A DNA stretch of 64,000 nucleotides. Source: Sclerurus mexicanus. Its lineage: Eukaryota; Chordata; Aves; Passeriformes; Furnariidae. The stretch lies in assembly GCA_013396755.1 (NCBI GenBank), contig VWZF01003276.1:63969-127968 (forward strand). The letters are read 5' to 3'. The notes beneath the pieces were generated by a model that was not told the DNA's origin, searched no databases, and saw only the letters and a program-made list of their open reading frames with translations. Shown here piece by piece: positions 49,601 to 63,646 of this stretch (positions are counted from its first letter, which is position 1; the number at the start of each line of letters is the position of its first letter). Both the position numbers and the translations under genes were made by a program.

Positions 49601-50750
49601 ATAAAAGTCTTATCTCTTAATTTTTACAAATTTATATTTTGAATTAGTAAATTCTAAACCATGATTTCACACAGAAGTTTTAAAGGAAGTCCAAACTTAA
49701 TAAAGTTTGGGAGAGCAGGCTCATAAAAAAATACTTTTACTCATATAGCAGAAATAAATGTGAAAATATTCTGTAATGACTGAAAGAAAGATTTATTTTC
49801 TGCAGTTTCGAGAGGAGATACCAGCACTACTCTCTGGGAGGGGTTTGACATAAAAAAGGTTTGCAAAATAAAAGCAACCAACTCAGTAAGAGGCAGAAAA
49901 AGGCATACCTCAAGGAATTAAAGGAATTAAAAAATCAGATTCAGAAACTAGAGATATTTTTAATAGTAGTGAAAGTATCACTACATAATCACTGTGGAAA
50001 AGAGGTGATTTTAAGTTAATGGATTATATTTTAATTCAATAAACCTAAGGGAACATTTCATTTTATGTAGAGTAAGTTCAAGGAAGTCTTTGAAATTGGT
50101 ACCTGAGTGGAATTTAGAATAGATATCTAACAGAACAAAGAAGAAACCAGCTAAAAAAGTGATTATATTTTTAGTAAAATTATTCATTAAAAATGACATA
50201 AAGTGCCATTTGATGATATAACCACAAATAATTGTAAGCTTCAGTGGAAGATCTGAGAACTGCTATATCAGGGTATTGTATTTTATATCATTAGTGATTT
50301 TTAGCATTTCAGGTATTCATTACATTGCAATCCATGGTGGTGTGTCCAATCAGAAATTAACATTAACACAACCATTTTCACTTATGTTTTTTGTCTGACT
50401 TAATATGAATTTAGCTCATTATAATGAAAAATTAGCACTACATTCTACTCTTTAGAAATGGATTCTCTTATGTTATTAACAGGCATGTTAGAACAGTGTA
50501 TAATGAATGAAAATCTAGCAGAAGAATATATTTGTGTTCATAATAACATCATTTCATGCAGTATCTTATTAAGATATGAGTTTATTAACAAAATTGGCAA
50601 TTGATTTGAAGACATTCCCATTACAAACTGCAAGGCAGAAAATCAGTAATGAATATTAGCTGTTCTTTGCAACCATATTGTAAATCACCATAAGCAAGTG
50701 ATTACTATAGACAATCAGATGAGGAAAGTCTGTTTTTTAGTACATATTGT

Positions 50751-50970
50751 TTCATATATTTATTATTTTATATAAATAAAATTTATTAATAATATACACT
50801 ATCGAATATTTAATGTATGAATATATTTCATATACATAAATACATATTTATTGTATTTATGCAATCATACATATATGTTATGCACACATACACAAATATA
50901 AATTTAATTTTATTTGTATAATTATTTAAATATCTATTATATAATATGTTAATATATTTCATATATTTAG
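50751..50970. repeat. Very AT-rich low-complexity block
   Basis: About 220 bp that is almost only A and T, with repeated ATATATTT, TTTATTATA and ATACATA units but no fixed period. Such blocks melt easily and are typical of matrix-attachment or replication-associated DNA. No specific role is shown. Confidence 0.75.
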
Positions 50971-53753
50971 CCTCATAGTGGTCTTTTAAGTGTAACTGTT
51001 CCTTTTAAAAACAGGATTTGATGCACAGGGAAGCTATATACATTCACATAGAAAAATTGTAAGAAAATAGACAGTTGAAGGCATACAGACCAAGCCCCAG
51101 AAAATTACTCAAACCATCCTTCTTTTTTTACTAGCTCAGAACATGGAAGGGACATTTTCCCAGGGAAAAAAGTTAGCAGAAAATATTTCAATGACACTAA
51201 AACATTGACTAGCTAATCCTCTTGAGATAAACAGATGTCTTGTTCTATATATATATGCAAATTGGAAATTCTGTCCACAGATCTGTTATTCTGACTCCAA
51301 TAAATCTGCTTCCTGGCATGAATGAGGACTGGGACCTCTGTCATTATTTTGCTTCCCTTACTATTATTTATATCTTGACTTCTTCTGTTGAAATAAGTTT
51401 AAAAAATCAGTTTTGTTTACTTTTGAACTATAACATTTTTAAAATATGTTTCATGGCAGCATATAAGTCATTCATAGATATGACCTAACAGGTGCCTCTC
51501 TTATATTTTATAAACTATCTCAAACATCTTCTAGGAAAGTGAGAAAAATTAACCACTTCTCTTGGACATTCCTTGGAAGATGTTGTCTTATTCCCTCTGA
51601 AAGGTTAAATGCCTCTAGTTATTCAAGCATTGTTGCCCTCAGCATGGAGGGCAGAATCAATAAACAACTGCCTCTGCACTGTAGCAGTCCTGACAAAGAG
51701 TCCTACTAGTCATCAAAAGAAAGTTAACACAAAGAGGCACCTGACATTATATACAGAGAGACAGGGAAAGATGTGTCCTTTCCTTCTCCATTCATCTAGA
51801 GTACTGAGGAAATAAATTCAACAACTGAAATGTTCTGTACCCACATTTTCTTCCCTTTTACTCCCTACTTTAGACAAAGCTCAGAACTTCCTAGGTCTTG
51901 AAGGACACATGCTGAAGGCATGTGCACACTCTTCCCACTCTGTTTTTACTGACACACATTCTGCCTTAATAGCTGAGTACCATTTCACAGTGAAATTTTT
52001 GTACTGCTGACAGCCTGAGAAAATCATGGCCTCATGGATTTTCAAGCGATTTTTACTTTTTGCTGATGACCTGATGTCTGCTACCTGTCTTCTCTCCCTT
52101 CTGTACTTTGGCAGACTGGACAGGGTTTGAGAGAGTTCTGAGAGACTGAAAAACTTGTATATGAGGACTGCTTGGCTCCTCTATTCCTAGATTCTATTTT
52201 TTTCCACTATACATGACAGGACTACATGGGTAAGTTGTTAGAGCTTGGATTTCCTCTTAGGGTCCATTTTTTTTCTCCACTTGCAGCCACCAGAAAGCTA
52301 TCTTGGCCTCTGAGTGATTCCAAAGTCCAAAGCTTAAGGGATATCTACAAAGCATTTACATCTAGAAATCAGACTAGAAATTTATGCAAGACTTGATGGT
52401 ATTGATACAGGAAACTGTAAACAAATCTGCATACCATATATTGAAGAGCAGATGATTACAAAAACTTCACAAAATCTGTGTGAATGAAAAAACATTTTTT
52501 ATTTAAAATATTTAAGTCAGTTACATGTTGCTGACCAAAAGGACTGCAGATAATTTCTAAGTGCCCCATTTGAAAAAAACCCCAATTACATTGACAAAGA
52601 CGGGAGGAAAATATTCAGAAGAAATTGAAAAATAATCCTGGTATGTGACTTGTCACATATCCTATTTCAAGCAGAAGGAATGAAGAAGATTGTGGTAGAA
52701 CATAACAGTTATTGACAATTCACCATCATGCAGAAACCATGCAGTGGTCACACATGTTTAATACAAAGTGAAGGCCGTTATTAAATGCAATGGCACCTGT
52801 AAAAGGGAAATAAGTCACAGACTTGAAACAGCAATGAGATAAGCTTGCAGTCTTATCCAGTTGCATATAAATGACTTCATCTGAATGAATGTTTGCATTT
52901 TAATGCTACTCTGAAAGCACTGCCATTGCCATTGTTCTATCCTTGAGTTTTCTTAGAAATAAGAAAAAAATTGCTAATCAAAAGGGTAGAGAGCATCTTG
53001 TACTCTGCCATCACGTTTGTTTCTAAGTGAAAACTTCTACATCAAAGAAATATCTGAGATTATTTATGTCTTGTTATTGTCGTATATGTCTTGTTTATGT
53101 CAAGTTAGCCATTTTAATGAAGTTTAAAGAGTTGAAATGCATATTTTCTTTGAAATGTAGTCATGTGAAATGATAGATCTTACATTCAGATGAACCAGAC
53201 ATCAGCAACCTCTTCCCATTTTACCGAGTTTTATGCATTCCATAATTAAAGAAATACAGAAGCTGAAGTCATATTTATCTTCACTTACATTTTATTTCTA
53301 AACATTTAGTTTATTTTTCCTGCAAATGGTATTTCAGTAGAGGTAAACACTATTTCATTTATTTGTTTTCTGTGCAGTTGTTTTTTAGACCTAACATAAA
53401 CACACACAAAAACTTTATTCGAGCAGATGCTTATCTGACAGAGAAAACTTTTCCAGTAATATGTATTCCATAATCTGACCATAGTCTAGCAAAACATTTA
53501 AATGCAGGTTTCATTATAAACACATGAACAGGTTGTATTTCCTTAAATTATGAATATGAAGAAAAAAAGGAAAATGAGGGTAAATAACTGTAGAATTGCA
53601 AAAAAACCTGTATCCCACACAAGCTCTAAATATGAATTTCACACTAATTCCTATGTCACTAATTTCTGCTATTATTGTGGACTTAGTAAAATTTGCACTT
53701 CTGCCCCTCTCAATTCTCAGTGTTCCAGACACAAAAGGTTTTCTCTTTACTCT

Positions 53754-53770
53754 TTGTTGTTGTTGTTGTT
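53754..53770 (+). repeat. (TTG)n microsatellite
   Basis: Five to six consecutive TTG units. Confidence 0.8.
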
Positions 53771-54343
53771 AAGACAAGCTATTTACAGGATTAACTTACA
53801 TTATTTTAAAGAACTATGACTGAATTACTCCAAAGGAGACTAGGACTTTTAGTGGAAAGTCACTGAGAGAATTTCTCCAATACTTAAAGGATTAAGTGCC
53901 AGGTGTTGTACAGCCTCTAAACCCAGAGCAAATGAAGACCATCCCTTAAAACGCTTGTTCATGTGGTGCTCCAGTAGCAGCATCTGGTAAGGTTTTCTGT
54001 TTGCAGTAGATAACAACAATACTGTGAAATGCAGGTAGTAAGGCTAAGACATTCAACTGACATCTGAGTACCTCCAGATTTCCTCCCCAAACATAGGACG
54101 GAAATCTTGTAAATTAGCTTAGCAAAACGTGGAAAAAAAAGGAAACTACCTTGCTGGAATTATTAATGGAAATGAAAAAAAATTTCAAAGACTAAGAAGA
54201 GAAGTATTCAGGAGGGAAGGAAGTTAGGAAGTCAATAATTTAAAAGTTGTGAGATAGCTTTCATTGAACCTTTCAGCATAAGAAAAAGAAAAAAAAAACC
54301 ATAAAACTCTGTGTATTAGTTACAGTTCTTAAAAGACCATTTC

Positions 54344-54360
54344 CAAAAAAAAAAAAAAAA
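54344..54360 (+). repeat. Poly-A run
   Basis: About 16 consecutive A following TTTCC. No retrotransposed body is recognised. Confidence 0.8.
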
Positions 54361-55771
54361 GTGGAGAAGATGCTGCTGATTTGATTGTTTTACCAATTAA
54401 ATGATCCTTAAGATAGAAAAAGAAATTAAGTATGTGAATTGACAAATACTAGAAAATGGGAAATGTTGTTTAAAGCACCGCTAACTTCAGTTGCAGGTAA
54501 CTAACTCTAACTAGGAATTCTATTATACAGGACAACTTGAAAGTGCAAAGCAGAATCATCTCAACTCTAAATATCCAATATGTCAAACCAGAAATCTAAA
54601 CTCTCTAAACAGTGATTCAATATACAACTTCACCATCTTGTTCTGGAAACTAAAAAGATGTGTAACACTATTTCCTGGCCTTGCTGCTTGCACAGCTGTC
54701 ATGAAGGATTTCTGATGTTTTCTGCATGCAGTGTTTAAGCATTTTCTGACCTATGGTAAGTGTCTGTAAATTGTGTTTGTCATGTAACTACATCCACTTC
54801 CAAAGCCAATTATCACTGGTTCAGACAAAGAAACCACAAAATAAAGGTGTTTATATTCTTGTGTGATCCCCTTACAAATACGTAACCAGAAAGAAAACAT
54901 TCAAAGTAACTATTAAATAAATTGTACGATCCAGGCCAAACATGTTCTTTAGTAGCATACAGGTGGAAGAAAACAAAAATTTTAAATCTGTATGTTTTTA
55001 ACTTAATGAAGTGTTACGTAGTAATGTGTAGGAAGTGGATGTATGAAAGGTGTAGGAAACATGTAGTAGAAAAAAAAAAATTTATAACTGACCTGTAGTA
55101 CAACAAAAGGAAGTTAGACCTATTTTACTTTTTAATACTATGTACAATTAGTAGTATATTTGCATTACAGTTTGCATTTTGACTTTTCTGGGTTTGTTGA
55201 GTTTAGAATTCTATTGGTAGTAGCAGAGAAAGACAGATGTCAGAGATGCATGAGGACAGATGGAGTTGGGCATAAGCATAAATCATCTCCACAAAGGCAG
55301 TAGAAATCTGTTTTGAGTTTCTTCGAGTTGTATAGTGCTGAAAGACATCAGACAGTTGGACCAAAATGGTCTCAATGTAACATTATAAGGCAAAATGCAG
55401 AAGATGTAGAAAAAAAAAGTACCTGCAAAAATATTGCCGTAGTGGCTGACTAAAAATGTTTAAGACAAAGTTTTGAGTGCCCTGATTCTGAGTTATTCAG
55501 CGTTGCAGTAGTCAAACTGAAGCTCCTGTTGATTGCTATTTGGAAACTGTGTGTGGGTAATCCATGAAGACCTAAGGGGCCACTTGTGTTCTCATCACCT
55601 TGGAAAATACGGACTCATGCTAGATCTTCTGATACAGCTATGCAAATGGAAAAAATTAAGAGACAAGAAGTATGAAAGATTACTCTACAATAACCTTTTG
55701 CAGATCTTGTGAATTCACTGCTCAGGTGTTTGCAAGTGCTTTTCTCCTGATGTCCCACTATAGAAAACAAT

Positions 55772-55911
55772 CAAAACCAACCAACCAAAAAAAAACCCAA
55801 AACCCCCAAAAAACCAAATAAAAACCCAAATGAAAAATCCCACCCAACAAACAAAAACCACAAAGAAACAAACAAAAAAAAAAAAACCAAGAAAAATGAC
55901 AAAAAAACCTC
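55772..55911 (+). repeat. A/C-rich low-complexity tract (140 bp)
   Basis: Mostly A and C with a few G and T: CCAACCAACC, A9CCC, CCCCCA6, AAACAAAC units. It is aperiodic. It is the longest of the A/C tracts in the window. Confidence 0.85.
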
Positions 55912-57050
55912 AGCATCAGTTATGAGGATTAAATCACATTCCTGTCATAGGAATTTGTGACAAGAAAACTTTATAATAAACTGGCATCTTCTTAATATCT
56001 TTGTTACCATATGATTTCCTTCTTCTATAAGTTTGGTAAATTAATTTAACAGATAAGAAAAAAGAAGAAATGTGATAAAGAACACTAGATTTTAATCATT
56101 TGTTGAAGAAAAAAATGCTAGTTCAAGATTTATTTTAGTAACTGACAATGAAATACATACATGGATAATCCATGCTGTTCACAGAAATCTATTGTAATGC
56201 AGAAAATTACATTTATACAATGGATTAACTTTGCTAATAGGCATGTTTCAAAGCAGTAAGTGCTAATCATTGAGGCAGCATCTAACAGTGTGTGTGTGGA
56301 AGAAAAACTCTTGTATCAGGCCACTTAGGCTCATTATTCTCAATACATGATGAACAGACATGTTGAATCAGTGTCTTTTGTTTACATGACCTCAATTCCT
56401 CAGCAACTCTTCCTTGAGAAACTCTAGATCTACCTGTCTTTTCAGCACAGATTTCCCTTGAGGTCTCTGGTTGGCTTTCACCAGGGAACCCTGGTAAACT
56501 CCTTCCCTGTGAGTTAGCTTAAGGGAAACTTAAACCAACTGAATAACTTCACATTTAGAAATAAAAAGACATAAAACAAGAAAGAATTTGACAAGTTTTG
56601 TGATACTGCATTTTTTCCTTGCTTCCTATAGCTTGGACCAGAAATGTAAAATTCCAAGGAAATTAAGTGTTACAGAATCACCAGCATAAGAGCTCTTCTT
56701 AGACAGTACCTAAGGTCCAAGGTGTAGACTAAACCACAGGCCACTTGTGCTGATGGTGTGCTGCAATACTCTGTCCAAAATTTTTAAGAGCATGGAGTGA
56801 GATGCCCTACCAGTTAAGAAACTACCTTTTTTTCTTAATGATAGATGATCCAACACCATCTTTCCTTCTTCACAATGGCCTCAAGTGACCCATGTCTTCT
56901 AGAGACAGAACAAAAGTCAGAAACTCTTGTCTGTTCCATAGATAACACAATTCTATTTCCCCTTACTGGAATTAATATACTTTAAACCCTTATATATATT
57001 GTTTACAGAATTATCAGTATTATAATGTTAACACAGTTATTAACACCATA

Positions 57051-57086
57051 AAGAATTTTCTATATTAAAAGAATTTTCTATATTAA
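57051..57086 (+). repeat. Perfect 18-bp tandem duplication
   Basis: AAGAATTTTCTATATTAA occurs twice head to tail without a mismatch, at 57051 and 57069. It is followed by further AT-rich sequence. Confidence 0.95.
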
Positions 57087-60000
57087 GTTATATCTATTAT
57101 ATATTCTATATTATTATATTATTAAAACTAAAAGAAATTATTATAAAATACAATAGCTCCTTCCAAAACTATTTCTATTGTCAATATAAATATTAGATTT
57201 TGCTTATAAAAGCAGTATTACTCCTTTATTTTTAGAGATAAAAGAGGTAATATTTTAAGAATATTGTTGTTGTGTTCCACAAACATGTAAACATAAGATT
57301 TGCATAAATTAAGGTAATTGAGCACATCCTTCAACCATGCATTGAATCTGGGGAGAACAGATGCTGGATACTCCCAGAGGTATGCAGAAAATGAGGGAAG
57401 AATATGTTATATATTCAAATATGACCCTCTTATTAATACAATTTATTATGTCAGTCTGCAAGTGCTCTTTGTCATTTTTATATGAACCCTTGCACATATA
57501 GCAAAACCTATTAGAAATTAGAATTTCATTCTGATTTTAATATTTCCATGTTATTTAATGGGTTTTTTTGTGAATTTTAAGTGTTGGTTATTTTTGTTTG
57601 TCTGTTTGTTCTTTCAGGTGTTCAAACCATTTCTTATGCCAATAAAAGCAGGTAAAATAAATCATCTTTCTCATTAATTGGTTGAGAGAGTTCCAAGTGA
57701 ATTTAAGCACTCCATAAGTAAACAGATGAACAAGATTTAACTGCATTTTACTACATGCTCATCTAGTCATCCTTTTTCACGTGGTTCTTTTTTTCAGGCT
57801 TTCACATAAATATAATAATATAATTTCAGAGGTTATGGCTATCTCCAGAAGGTCTGTTTCTTATTCCAGGCAGGTATGGTGCTTGACCAACTGCTTACTT
57901 TCAAAAAAAATAACAAAACTGCAGTGGAGAAGGTTTCAGTCTTGCCTTATCAAAGGAAAAACAGGTAATAGAAGACAGTGTTGTCATTCTAACAAAATTT
58001 CATTAAAAATTCAACAGTACATTAATTCTCCTAATATGAGAAATCAGAAATCAGTTGAACTATGAATTCACCTAGAGATTTAATACTTTGTAGGCAATGT
58101 TCCTGTAATTTTATTAATATAGAACATGACCAAATCCTGAATCTCAGCACTGCAAGAATGGATTGCTATGGTACAAATTAGCCACAGTTTTGAGACAGTC
58201 TTCCAACATTATGTAAAATGAATTTGATAATCCAAACAGTAATGCAAATAGATGCTAACAAGCACAACATTAGGCTAAGTGGTGTGAAATCAGTGATCCA
58301 GGTAATGGATATGTCTTTTACATGTGCTCAATGGTTTATAGCCCATGTTTTAGCAAGTGCTTTCACATATTCCTATTGTCTAGTTATTTAAATTTTTAAC
58401 TTTGCTTAAAGTCACTTCCCACTTTTATGAAAGTGTTCCCAGAAAATTCTCAGTGAACTGCTCAAAACATTAAGGGTAGTTTGAAATCACACGGTCAGAA
58501 ACCAGACAACTACAAAGTAATGTATGCTAATGAAAGATCTCTTCCTTGGGAAACTGTAACACATTCTTGTTTTCAATATTCTACTCACGATTCAAAAGCT
58601 TCGATTTTGAAGACATAAAATATTATTGTCATCTTCTTATTCCAGAAAATTAGCAGTAGTTTAAACCTACAATATTCAACTTTGATTCCCTTAACACATC
58701 TGAAGAATTCTTCTGCCTAGTCAAAATCTATAATTTTTGAGCTTTATGTCTCAATATATGTCTGGAAAGCTCACTTAATGCTCTCCATAAAAATAATACA
58801 AATAACCCTAGCAGAAAAACTCTATTTCTTTCCAAACTCAATTGCAGTTGAAAACTAGCAAAAACCATTTAAAAGCTGGGAAAAAAATTGAAACAAATAT
58901 GTCTTTATTAGTATATCAACCCAGAACCTTGGCAGGTCTCAAGATACTCAGCTGGCGGATCACTGCGCCTCTCTTCCAGTTTATTTCTAATTACACTCTC
59001 TTCAGGCAACTGATTTCAAGGGATTATGATATAACAATAACATTAAAAATAGATCACTTGTAGATAGAGAAATACATGACACTGTGAAGCTGCAACTTTA
59101 GTACTGAAGATACAGAAGCTTTCCTTGCAGTTCTGACTATGAAGCATATTTATGCTTTATTTTAAAATAAACTGGCAGAAAACTAAATTTAGAAAGATAT
59201 TGATTTTTCTGATATGTAAAGTCATCAAAATTACTTTCTTTATTGCACGCTTTCATAACGAAAATGCTAACCCTGAAGGGAGGAATAACCTCCAAAATTA
59301 GAAATTAAAAAACAACTTGTTTCAGAAAAGCAGAATTGAAACAAAACCAACTACATTTAATTATAGAAGGAAGAAAAGGTGGAGAGAACAATAATACTAA
59401 AAGTTTACATGAGGGTTATTCCACATATCCTGAGTTATTTTTTCTCTGTAACAAGATTTATGTCACTAAATTTTCTGTATGAAAAAAACAGATGTATCTC
59501 CCCATGGACTACTGAACTCCAGACTGAATATTCATGAAAGATACATTTTTTTTCAAATAGTAGTTCCACTGTTTACCACAGAATGAGACAGAAATTACAC
59601 TGAGACATATAGTCAAGTAAGACGTTGGTAATATATATTTCTCCACAGGATCTAATGTCCGTGTTTCTCCTATGCCTGTTCTCGAAACCTTGTTCTGTAA
59701 ATGCAGTCTTGCAGTGCCATGATATTTCTACATGGCAAATTCAGATCACTGACAATGTAGTCAAAAGCAAGAAAATAATTGATGTTGCAAAGGCAGAAAC
59801 TGTGGAAAACACGTTTGAATTTTCTAATCCTCTGATTCAGCGTAACAATCAGAATTTGACTGTGCTACTGAACACAAATTAGAGCAGGGATACAGTTGAA
59901 ATACTTAAAACTAACCTGATGACTAAATATTACTCCCCTTAATGGTTCTAATTATCAGGTACCATATTCATGGTAAAATTGGTTTAGTGGTAAAGGAGTA

Positions 60001-62287
60001 CTTGAGAAGCAGTAGGCCTAGCTCGAGGCCCTCCTCTGTCAAAGCATGTTCCAATCCACACCTATCTTTTGCTTCTACAGAGAACAGTCTGAAAATAGCC
60101 AATGTGCAGTATTCCATTTTTCATGCAATAGCTGCACCACTGATCATTTCCAGTAAACAGAGAAAATGATACAATTCCTTTCAAAACCTCACTCCAGAGA
60201 TATACTAAAATACTGATATAGGCTAATCCATTACACAGCAAAAACCAAACTATATTAGAGACCGAACTAAGAGAGAAGTTCCTGAATTCTAGTACCTGTT
60301 TATGCATTTTATTAATTGATTACTTGACATAAAGTGTGTAAAAATTTCTACAATGCACATGTAACATGAGAATCAGACTATGCTCCCATAATTCTTCCCT
60401 AATTTTTAGAGGTCATTGAGAATAAAAAAAATGGGTATTGGTTACTTGGTAAATTTTCATAGTCATCCATTACTCAAAGATTTTACATGACTTAAAAAAT
60501 GCACACCTTTTTTTCCAAGCAAGCTTGCTTTTGAGTCTGAGCTACTGCTTTTTCAGCTGTCTCTCAACATCAAATATTATTGGAAATTGCAGTCTTAGAG
60601 GAATCCTCAGGAATCATACTTATTCACATGCAGACAAATTTTGATGGGGGAAGTCTCAATGACAACTATACCAGGAGATCTCCTAACAGCTTAGAGAAGA
60701 AAATGACACCTACTTGAAGAAAGAGTCACAAACATTCATTTTATGAGCTTGTGAGGAGCTGGATACATCAATGCAGGTGCTGCTGGGCCACTCCTCTGCT
60801 TACTAAAATTGCTATATTAAAAAAAAGTTCCTTCTGTCTCTGAGTCACAAATATTTCATGTTCTAATTGTAACAGTGTAATTTATGTTATTAGTGGAATA
60901 GTTGAACGGTGTTCTAATAATAAAGTAATAAAGTGCATTATATTAATTAGGAAAGATACCATGTAAACACAAAGGATAATATACTTCTTTAGAAAGAATA
61001 AGACCAAACAAACTTTCAGAAAATTAAGCTCTAAGGCAAATTTAATACAATCTATAATTATTTTTCAAAATATTTTTGTTTATTAAGCTTTCACTTGCAA
61101 AATGTGGTTTATAAACTGTTTATATCCAGAATTATAATAAAACCATCACTTTTCTGATAGCTTCCACACTCTGCTATTTAGTATAATAACAGACCACACA
61201 TATAACACACAATTATTTTGATGATCAGGAAAGTGTACTTTGCAGTGTAATTAATCTGCTGTAAAAAGGATTTCTTTTCAAACCCTGTGATTAGATCCTC
61301 TTTAGAAATACCTTATTCTCCAGTTTCCTACATTCTGTTAACCGTATCTATCTGAATCTCACTCTGCAATTTTCCTGCTTATCAGAAAAGATGCTTAATG
61401 CATTGTGATTAGCCCATTGGATAGATATTTATAATTCACATTTCATGAAAAAGATTCACGCCATTCTGAACAGTTATGTCCTTTATTATATTTCCAGAAT
61501 ACACTAATACATAAAAGAGAGAGTTTGTATTTACTCGTATTGCTGAATAAAAGAATCACATTGATACAGGAAAAGTGATAGAGAGGGTAGCCTTAAGCAG
61601 AGGTATATAAACCAGTCAAAACTGGATCAAAAATAGACAAGCAAAGGCCTGACAAAAATCTGCATGATGGATAGGTTTGAATAGATTGCTAATGCACACC
61701 TGGAGTTCTGCTTTAATTGAAATCACACTTTCTATTCAGCCTTGTATGTAGAACTTGCCATTAAATATATGCAAGGGATTTTTCTCTTTCTGAAAAAAAT
61801 AACAATTTCTTTGTTTATTCCAATCAACAGAGACAAGCAATATGATTCTTCCCCTATAGGACTTATAAAACTTATTTTATTATTAGCTTCACAGGTGTTT
61901 AATTTATAGATCTTATTTTCTATTCACCCCTCTACCAAAATTTCCAAACATTTTTTAATTCCTGAGCAGCTTTCTCTTCAGACTTCACAAAACAAGTAGC
62001 ATAGCATAAAAGTTTCAGGGAAACTCACCTGGAAAACATTTGCTGCTATACTTGCCTTGGGCAAGAAAAAAGATGTGCTGCTGGTCTATTTCTAAAAATG
62101 GTTTCATTATGATCTATTAATTAAATATTTCATCATATGTCAACAATATTAAAGTGTACATGGTGCTAACATTTTACAGGACAGGCAACTACTTGTGAAA
62201 TGCATCAATTTCCCCTTTTATCCTTCAAATATTTAATTTTTACTGTAGGTTTATACAATTTTATTTTGTGAGGAAATCGTGAATATA

Positions 62288-62311
62288 GGGGGAGAGGGAG
62301 GGGGGCAGGGG
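62288..62311 (+). repeat. G-run cluster fitting a G-quadruplex
   Basis: Runs of 5, 3, 6 and 4 G (62288-62292, 62296-62298, 62300-62305, 62308-62311) with loops of 3, 1 and 2 bases. This fits the four-tract G-quadruplex rule in otherwise AT-rich DNA. Confidence 0.8.
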
Positions 62312-63627
62312 TGAATTAGATATCATATGCTCAAGAAGTGAGATATATTTGCTTTCATTTTCACCTTGTGCATATCACACACAGTAGTCCAGAGTACAAT
62401 GAGCATGATACACATGAAGATGTTTTATACTAGATAATAATCCAAGGATTGTCTACAAAACAAATTGGAAAATACTGATGAGTAAGTCAACTGCAAATTC
62501 ATAATCAAGGTTAAGAAATAATAGGACAGGCAATTTAGTAGGTGAAATGCAATGGTATCTTCTGAATCATCTGAAGAAGAGCAGCTAGAATCAGTACAGT
62601 GATTTCTGTTCAGGATGTACCAATATGCTCAAAAATACAGTGTTTATACCTACCATCCAGAATTCATCCTGTTAAGAAAAAGGCGGACCTTCTGTCAGGG
62701 GTGGCTGCTCACACTTTCCATTCAAGACACTTACTGGGAAAAGCAGGGAGTTTGTATATGCTTCCATATAAAACAGGGACATGACTAGAGAGTGCACCCC
62801 ATTCCGGGCATTCGGAGGAGCTCACGAGTTCTCTAATATAAACTATGTACTGGCTTTTGGAATCACCCTGTCTGGAAACAAAGTAGTTCTTGTTTCTGAT
62901 TTGAACTGATTTGAAACTTTGAGCGAAGCTATAAGCTTGAAAGATAAGGCCACCAGAAAAACAACTAGAAGCAAAAAGAAAATTAGTAAGATCCTTGAAA
63001 AAGTATTCCTGACTGTTTGTGATATAAAAGTCTAAGCAGGTGCAAAAGCTTCTCATTGGCAGATTTCAATTTTTCATCTGAGTACTGGACTAATTTTCAT
63101 TAATTCTGACTTGTTCAGATTTACAGGTCATAATATTGGGGTTTTTTCCTCAGTTGATTAGATTTTGTCATGCCTGTGCAACAGAGCAAAACCACAATGA
63201 AGATGTTCCCTGAAACTCTTAGCCCAAGTATCAGAATAAAGTAAGCACTAGAAATCCTTTGTGGTCAGGACTGAGCTGTTTACTTTTGATTTTTTGTTTT
63301 GTTTTGTATTTAAGTTGAATACAAGGGTTTTTCATTACTATTACAATGATTCAAAATTGAAGTAAATGGAAAGTCGTCTCAGAGGTATATTCTAAAAAAC
63401 TCCTAAGAAACTGGGTTTTCATCCACAGTTGAGTATATTGGGTCATCAAGAAACGTAGATCAACTTCTATCAGACATCAGCTTCTATGTTGAGAAAACCA
63501 TCATTTTTATTTTCAATTTCCTTATTTGTTTTGCAACTTAAAAATAAAAAAATAGAAATATTGACAGGAATCTAATGGAATAAATTCTGTATTCTGGGGG
63601 GTTTTTCCCTAATTTTCGACCCTTTTT

Positions 63628-63646
63628 CTTTTTTTTTTTTTTTTTA
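63628..63646 (-). repeat. Poly-T run (poly-A on minus strand)
   Basis: About 19 T after CTTTTTC. The minus strand holds no recognised retrotransposed gene at its 5' side. Confidence 0.8.

Noticed and set aside
62709..63056. 115-codon minus-strand frame
   Set aside because: No homology or motif that I recognise and no supporting signals. Within the length expected by chance over 64 kb.
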